A stretch of 64,000 nucleotides of DNA. It comes from Dipteronia dyeriana (taxonomy: Eukaryota > Streptophyta > Magnoliopsida > Sapindales > Sapindaceae). The position numbers were made by a program, and so were the translations under genes. The stretch covers positions 2,242,001 through 2,306,000 of the forward strand of contig CM065296.1 of assembly GCA_032871835.1 (NCBI GenBank). Direction: 5' to 3'. Within the stretch, counting starts at the first letter, position 1; each line of letters begins with the position of its first letter. A model generated the notes under the pieces. That model was not told the origin of the DNA. It did no database searches and saw only the letters and a list, made by a program, of their open reading frames with translations. Of the stretch, positions 58,490-64,000 are shown piece by piece.

Positions 58490-59530
58490 ACTTTTAGGAT
58501 CCCAAGCATGCTTCTGGACCAATACCAGACCGGTGGCTTCGCTCCATGTTTATCAGACTATTCACTGCCCTAGCAAGCCACCGAAGCCCGATCCGATCGA
58601 GGAGTTCTCAGAAGCTTCCCACATTTGGTAAGGCCACCTACATGCCTAAGCAAGCTTCTGGAGCAGTGGCAACGCTACAAGATTGGTGGCTTCGCTCCAT
58701 GTTTACCAGATCATTCACTGCCCTAGCAAACCACTGAAGCCCGATCCGGTCGAGGAGAGCTCAGTGGTTTCCCATATTTTGGTAAGACCTTCTACTTGCC
58801 TAAGAAAACCTCTGGAGTAGAAGCCCCGCTGCAAGGCCCATTGGTTCCTCTCATTTTATACAGAGCCGATCAACGCCAATTGAGCCACTGAGCTTCTGTT
58901 TCGTTCCAGCATGGTCCAGAGCCTCATTTCAATTGCAGGGGACTACAAAGATCCCAAGCATGCTTCTGGACCAGTACCAAACCGGTGGCTTCGCTCCATG
59001 TTTACCGGGCGGCCATTCACCGCCCTAGCAAGCCACCAAAGCACGATCTGATCGAGGAGTTCTTATAAGCTTCCCACATTTGGTAAGGCCTTCTACGTGC
59101 CTAAGAAAGCTTCTAGAGCAGTAGCACCGCTACAAGACTGGTGGCTTTGCTCTATATGTACCGGGTCATTCATTGCCCTAGCAAGCCACCGAAACCCGAT
59201 CTGATCGAGGAGAGCCCAAATGTTTCCCACTCTTGGTAAGGCCTCCTACATGCCTAAGCAAACCTCTAGAGTAGCAGCCTCATTGTAAGGCCAAGTGGCT
59301 CATCACTTCTTACATCGGGCCGGTCAACGCCCAAGTGAGCCACTAAATTCTCGGTTCATTCCAGGAGGGTCCAGAGCTTTCTCTCAGTTGCTGGAGACTT
59401 CTAGGATCCCAAGCATGCTTTTGGACCAGTACCAGACTGGTGGCTTTGCTCCATGTGTACCGAGCCATTAACTGTCCTAGCAAGCCACCGAAGCCCGATC
59501 TGATCGAGGACAGTCTAGAGGCTTCCCATA
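58490..59530 (+). repeat. Composite ~453-bp repeat (153 + 300 bp)
   Basis: The motif GCAAGCCACCGAAGCCCGAT and its variants start at 58573, 58726, 59028, 59181 and 59480, with spacing 153, 302, 153 and 299. GGTGGCTTCGCTCCATGT accompanies each. Single degenerate copies continue at about 59790, 60450, 60633 and 61930. Confidence 0.8.
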
Positions 59531-59784
59531 TTTTACTTGGTCCAGAGCCTTCACTTAGTTGCTAGGGGCTCATTGGATCCCAAGTATGCCTCTGGACCGG
59601 TACCAGACAGGTTGCCCCTCTTCATTTATATTGGGCCGTCCAATGCTTAAGTGAGTCACCATGGTTCCTACTCATTCCAGAGGAGTCCAAAGCCTTCTCT
59701 CAGTCGAGGGAAACTTTTAGGATCTCAAGCATGTATTTGAACAGTTACTAGGTCGGTGCCTCCTCTCCACTTGTATGGGGCCAT

Positions 59785-61880
59785 TCATTGCCCTAGCGAG
59801 CTACCTTGGTCCCGATCTACCTCTCTGGTTAGTCTCCTCAACAGTAGCAGCTCCTTCCTCCTTAGTCTCATTGCTTGGTTGAAGGACGGGTCATCATCCC
59901 TTAACACTGCTACTTCGGAGCCAGCTTCCACCATCTTGGTTAGATCAACTTCAATCAGCTTTGACCTCCATCTTCTTAGTTGGATCAATCGAGATCTCTC
60001 CTACCTCTCTTACCTCTCCTACTTTGGGGACTTTAAGATATTTTCTACCCTAGTATGGCTTGGCATGAATGTGGAGATGGACAACATGTCCTCTTCATCA
60101 TCAGTGCACCTTATGGCTCGAGATGGACCGGCTTCAGTGAGAGTGGACCCAATAAACTTTCAGCTCTCTCAATGATCTCCTTCAAAGCGGTCCTTACACG
60201 GCACGGAACACGGATTCCAGTCTCTCTATATCATATGCACACTACATCTGCTCTCTGTCTACCTGCATCTTAGTTGTGATTACCTCAGCTCTGGTCATGG
60301 TTTTACTCAAGACAAACGCTCCCCTCATTATCTTGATCATCTCCTCATTGGTCTGCTCAAGCTCGACTTTAGCAGCAACAACCTGCTCTTAAAAACCATC
60401 ATATCGGTGGATTTACTCCATTCATACCTGGCCATTCAACACCCTAGCAAGCCGCCGAAATCCTGATTCATTCAAGATAAGCCCGGAGGCTTCCCATATT
60501 CAGTAAGGCCTCCTACGTGCTTGAGTAAGCCTTTGGAGCAACAACAGCACCACTGTAAGTCTTGGAGCCTCCTTGTATCTAGTACCAGACCGGTAGCTCC
60601 ACTCCATTTGTACCGGGCCATTCATTGCCCTAGCGATCTACCGTGGTCCCGATCCACATCCCAGGTTAGTTTCATTGATGGTGGCAGCTCCTTCCTCATT
60701 GGTCCTACTGCTTGGGTAGAGGTAGAACCATCATCCTTTAGCACTACTACCTTGGAGCCAGTTCCACCACCTTGGTCATGCAAGCCTGAATCAGCTCGGT
60801 CCATTATCTCTTCAACTGGATTGATCGAGACCTCTTCCATCACTATGGATTCAGTATGGACCTCCCCTTCCTTGCAACCCACATTTGCCAGACCAGTTCA
60901 GACCTCTATTTCCTTGGAAGGATCAAACTGGACCTCTACTTCAGATGATTCTGATAGAGAGGTAGGTAGGCTTGGAGCCTAACATGCATCTACAACAGCG
61001 AGGGACTTTAAGGTAGTTCCTACCCCAACACGACTAGACATGAAACCAGAATTGTGAACCAAATCCTCCTCATCACCTACTCACCCATCATCTCAAGAAG
61101 GTCCGACTTCAGTCGGAGTGGACCCAGGTAACTCTTAGCTTTCTCTGTGATCTACTCAAGGTATCCATCCTCCAATGATGATCAGGTCAGAGGGAAGAAG
61201 AGCTCGAGCTGCCTAGCAAGCAACACAGAAGCGTCCTTCAGCAAATGAAGCACTCACATTAGCTTCCAAGGCAGCCACGCTGCCATGCAGAGTTTAAACC
61301 ACTCTCTCAAGAGTTTACCTCCTCATTCAGAGCAATCCTCACATGGCACGACGCATGGACCCAAGTCTCTTTAGATCATATGCATGTTGGATCCACTCCC
61401 GGGTTACCTGCATATTATCTATGGTTGCCTCAATTCTGGCCATGTCTTTTTTTAGAACAACTGCGCCCCTCACTACCGTGGTCAGCTCCTCCTCCTTTTG
61501 GTTTAACGTCACCTAAGAGAGTAGTTTTCTCCATCCGAAGCATCTACTTCTGTATCAACCGGGGCTCACCTGCCATATAAACAACCACTTAAGTTGTGGC
61601 CTTTATTTGAGGGAGAAACTCTCTCTTCAGAATGATCCTTTACTGCACCATGGGATTTCGAGGGTCTGCTTCAGCAACCCAAGACTTGCCAGCTACGATA
61701 GGAACATAAAAAATCATCTCAGTAACTTTCTTCTTAATCCCCTCTTTTTTCCGTCCATCATGACTCTTAAGTCAAAGGGAGGAAGTAGAGCCAGCTCTAC
61801 TTGGAAGGCTGTGAAGAAGTAACCATTCTCCTTGGCTTGCACGAGCTTGACCTTAGTAGCATCAGCTTGCTCCCGAAGAT
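59785..61880 (-). pseudogene. Decayed antisense reading frame, coiled-coil-like, duplicated
   Basis: The minus strand (antisense to the element) encodes recognisable but broken Glu/Lys-rich helices. Near 60200-60410 it reads VVAAKVELEQTNEEMIKIMR and KTMTRAEVITTKMQVDREQM. Near 61360-61530 there is a related stretch with MARIEATIDNMQVTREWIQH. Near 61800-61870 it reads YDNLREQADATKVKLVQAKE. Two further frames (59785-59988 and 60622-60882) resemble each other and share DRD(Q/H)G(S/R)SLGQ ends. Stops and frame changes separate the pieces. Tat-branch elements often carry an antisense reading frame between pol and the 3' LTR; this may be its remnant. No named domain was recognised. Confidence 0.5.
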
Positions 61881-62439
61881 TATCATACTGATGACTCCTC
61901 TTTATTTATACTGGGCTTTCCAATGCCCTAGTGAGCCATCGATGTCCCGATCCATTCGGGGAGCACTCAGAGGACCCGATTAGTTCAAAATGGAGTCTTG
62001 AGCTCCATTACGATTGTTAAAGGCTCTCATCTACCCCAAGCGGACTTCCAAAACAATTACATCACTTGGAGACTTAAAGCTCGTTATTTTCTCAGTACTC
62101 TAGTGAGAGGGGCGATGACCCCAGCGTGAGACCATTTCCCCTAGTTCGTAATAAAAAGCGTATTTTACGGAGAGCCATTCTACTATCTACATTCATAATG
62201 CAGATCATCTCAAGAGATTCTGCTCGTGAAATAGCTCCTAGAGCGAGATTGGTTATCAACCGATACTACCATGCATTGTTACAACTTCGTATCAACTCGG
62301 TCTGAGTTTGTATCTCCTTCGATTTCGGTATCCGTAATAGATCTCATGTGATCGCCTTAACTAGGAGAGCTAGATAGCCCTCCTAATGCCCTGGACTGAA
62401 TTACTCCCTCCAGGAGGATCGCCATAGTATTTCAACAGT

Positions 62440-63540
62440 GATCTTTTCAAGACCAGAGACTGGTCGGGGAAGCCTCCTCACTACCTCTGATGCCTCGACC
62501 AGGCACCACCCCCCCTTCAAGAAGGCTCTGAGTGTAAGAGCATAGTTGCCATCCAGATCTCGAGACCAGAGATTGATCGGGGAAGCCCCCTCATCACCCT
62601 TGATACCTTGGTCGGGTGACCTCCCCCAAGAAGGATCCGATTGTAAGTGCATAGTTGCCATCCGGATAAAAATACCAGGATATAGCTAGATAGCGCTCTT
62701 GATGCCTTGGTCGGGCTATGACCCCCAAGAAGAATCTGAGTGTAAGAGCATAGTTGCCATCCTGATCAAAATTTCAGGATATAGCTAGATAACGCTCCTA
62801 ATGCCTTGTTCGGGCTATGACCCACAAAAAGGGTCTGAGTGTAAGAGCATAGTTGCCATCCAGATCAAAATACCAGGATATAGCTAGATAGCGCTCTTGA
62901 TGCCTTCGTCGGGCTACGGCCCCCAAGAAGGGTCTGAGTGTAAAAACATAGTTGCCATATGGATCAAAATATCAGGATATAGCTAGATAACGCTCCTGAT
63001 GCCTTGGTCTGAATACGACCCCCAAAAAGAATCTGAGTGTAAGAGCATAGTTGCCATCCAGATCTTGAGACCAGGAAATAGCTAGATAGCGCTCCTGATG
63101 TCTTGGTCTGGCTACGACCCCTAAGAAGGGTCTGAGTGTAAGAGCATTGTTGCCATCCAGATCTCGAGACTAGGATATAGCTAGATAACCCTCCTGATGC
63201 CTTAGACCGGATCAATCCCTCCAAGAGGAATGCCATGGTATTTCGACAATGATCGTCTCGAGACTAGGAAATAGCTAGATAGCACTCATGATGTTTTTGT
63301 TGGGATACAATGCCCAAGAGGGATCTGAGTATAAGTGCATTGTTTCCATCTGGATCCCAAGACCAGGGTAGCTAGCGTTCCAAATGCCTTGGTCGGGTGA
63401 CCTCCCCCAAGAAGGATCTGAGCGTAAGAGTATAGTTGTCTGCTAGATCACGAGACTTGAACAACCAAAAGGTCATCCTGTTGCTATGGCCGGGCCAACC
63501 CTGTCAGGAAAGGTCTGGGTGGCATAGTTGCCTACCAATT
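62440..63540. repeat. 99-bp tandem repeat array, ~10 copies
   Basis: CATAGTTGCCATCC and its variants start at 62541, 62650, 62749, 62848, 62947, 63046, 63145, 63339 and 63431: spacing 99 bp, with 109 at one step, 92 at another and a double step at 63145-63339. Each unit includes CAGGATATAGCTAGATAGCG and TGATGCCTTGGTCGGGCTA. Confidence 0.88.
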
Positions 63541-63970
63541 CCAGGAACATAAATTTCAGGCTTTCAGATTAGCCACTAGAGCTTCATCCGAAATGATCGA
63601 GCAATACGATTTATGACCTTTCTCTTTTACCAAATTTTACACTGACTAGAGCGTCGAAAATTCCACAAAGGGAATATCTCTTCTGTGGTCCGCCGTGGCT
63701 CATTTATTTTATAGGTACGCCGAATGCACCTATGTTTTGCCTATGTATAAAGACTTGGTGAGAAAGTGGCCTTAGTTGCCTACCAGGATCTTCTTCACCA
63801 AATGTACCAAGACTCCTAAAACAGGAATGACTAGTACCCCAGTTCGCTAAGCCAAGCATTGTGAGCGATTCTTGTTACAAGTAAGAAGCGACAAGAAAAA
63901 TTCTTCATGTAGTACTAGATTCAGACTCCAACCCCAAATACTTACTGGTGTTCAAGTCAGATGAGACTTC

Positions 63971-64000
63971 TGTTAATAGCAAAATTTGGCTAGAGACCAA
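63971..64000 (+). mobile_element. Start of 3' LTR, cut by window end
   Basis: Thirty bases identical to the first thirty of the LTR at 55447. Confidence 0.85.

Larger units (their letters stand above)
55447..64000 (+). mobile_element. Non-autonomous LTR retrotransposon (LARD-like), Tat-related
   Basis: The 5' LTR is 55447-57817, the primer-binding region is 57823-57840, and the interior runs to 63970. A second LTR begins at 63971, and its 30 visible bases are identical to 55447-55476. No gag, protease, RT or integrase was found in 6.15 kb. The LTR termini and primer region match the Tat element at 638-7370, pointing to a parasite of Tat-type machinery, as Dasheng is of RIRE2 in rice. The element continues past the window. 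Confidence 0.82.

Noticed and set aside
59756..60982. Plus-strand open frames of 139 and 153 codons as genes
   Set aside because: They resemble each other because of the internal repeat, have no known domain, and overlap the better-supported minus-strand coiled-coil remnants.
1..64000. CRISPR-like arrays
   Set aside because: The regular repeats found (39, 99 and 153/300 bp) have no unique spacers of constant length and lie inside retrotransposons in a plant genome.

Overview
The window is nuclear DNA from a flowering plant, most likely a eudicot. It has AT-rich intergenic sequence, intron-split genes with GT-AG (and one GC-AG) splice sites, Tat-lineage Ty3/gypsy retrotransposons, hAT-type MITEs and an endogenous caulimovirid. 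The species cannot be told from the sequence. About 4 kb is host protein-coding sequence; most of the rest is transposable elements, many nested in each other.

Layout: 1-637 is one end of an LTR inserted into the integrase of a decayed Tat-lineage gypsy element (638-7370, minus strand). Next come two minus-strand genes: a PP2C protein phosphatase (8887-14418, eight coding exons, 293 aa, with a MITE and two long G tracts in its introns) and an ABC1/ADCK-type atypical kinase (16498-22553, at least 13 exons). From 23.5 to 34.6 kb lies an old non-autonomous LTR retrotransposon whose interior is a 39-bp tandem-repeat field. Its 3' LTR has received a 1.07-kb hAT-type element, a 2.05-kb solo LTR with a perfect 5-bp target duplication, an hAT transposase remnant and a 427-bp MITE. 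Then come a two-exon gene for a 55-aa membrane protein (35548-35828), a MITE of the same family as the one at 34 kb (39183-39528), and an intronless EDR2-C/DUF1336 gene (41110-42030, 306 aa).

From 44830 to 55304 there is a degenerate TIR element whose AT-rich core carries a rearranged tandem of two Caulimoviridae-type endogenous pararetrovirus genomes (45292-54775, minus strand). Both are broken, each in different places. From 55447 to the window end is a non-autonomous LTR retrotransposon (LTR 2371 bp, 6.15-kb interior without gag-pol). Its LTR ends and primer-binding region match the Tat element at the left of the window, and its interior carries two kinds of tandem array plus a decayed antisense coiled-coil reading frame.

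The host genes do not form a pathway. From memory, the combination of PP2C, small membrane protein and DUF1336 gene resembles the Arabidopsis At5g10740-At5g10750 neighbourhood, so this may be a conserved gene block inflated by transposons; that needs a synteny check. The most unusual parts are the pararetrovirus tandem inside a DNA transposon and the non-autonomous LTR element with antisense coding remnants.
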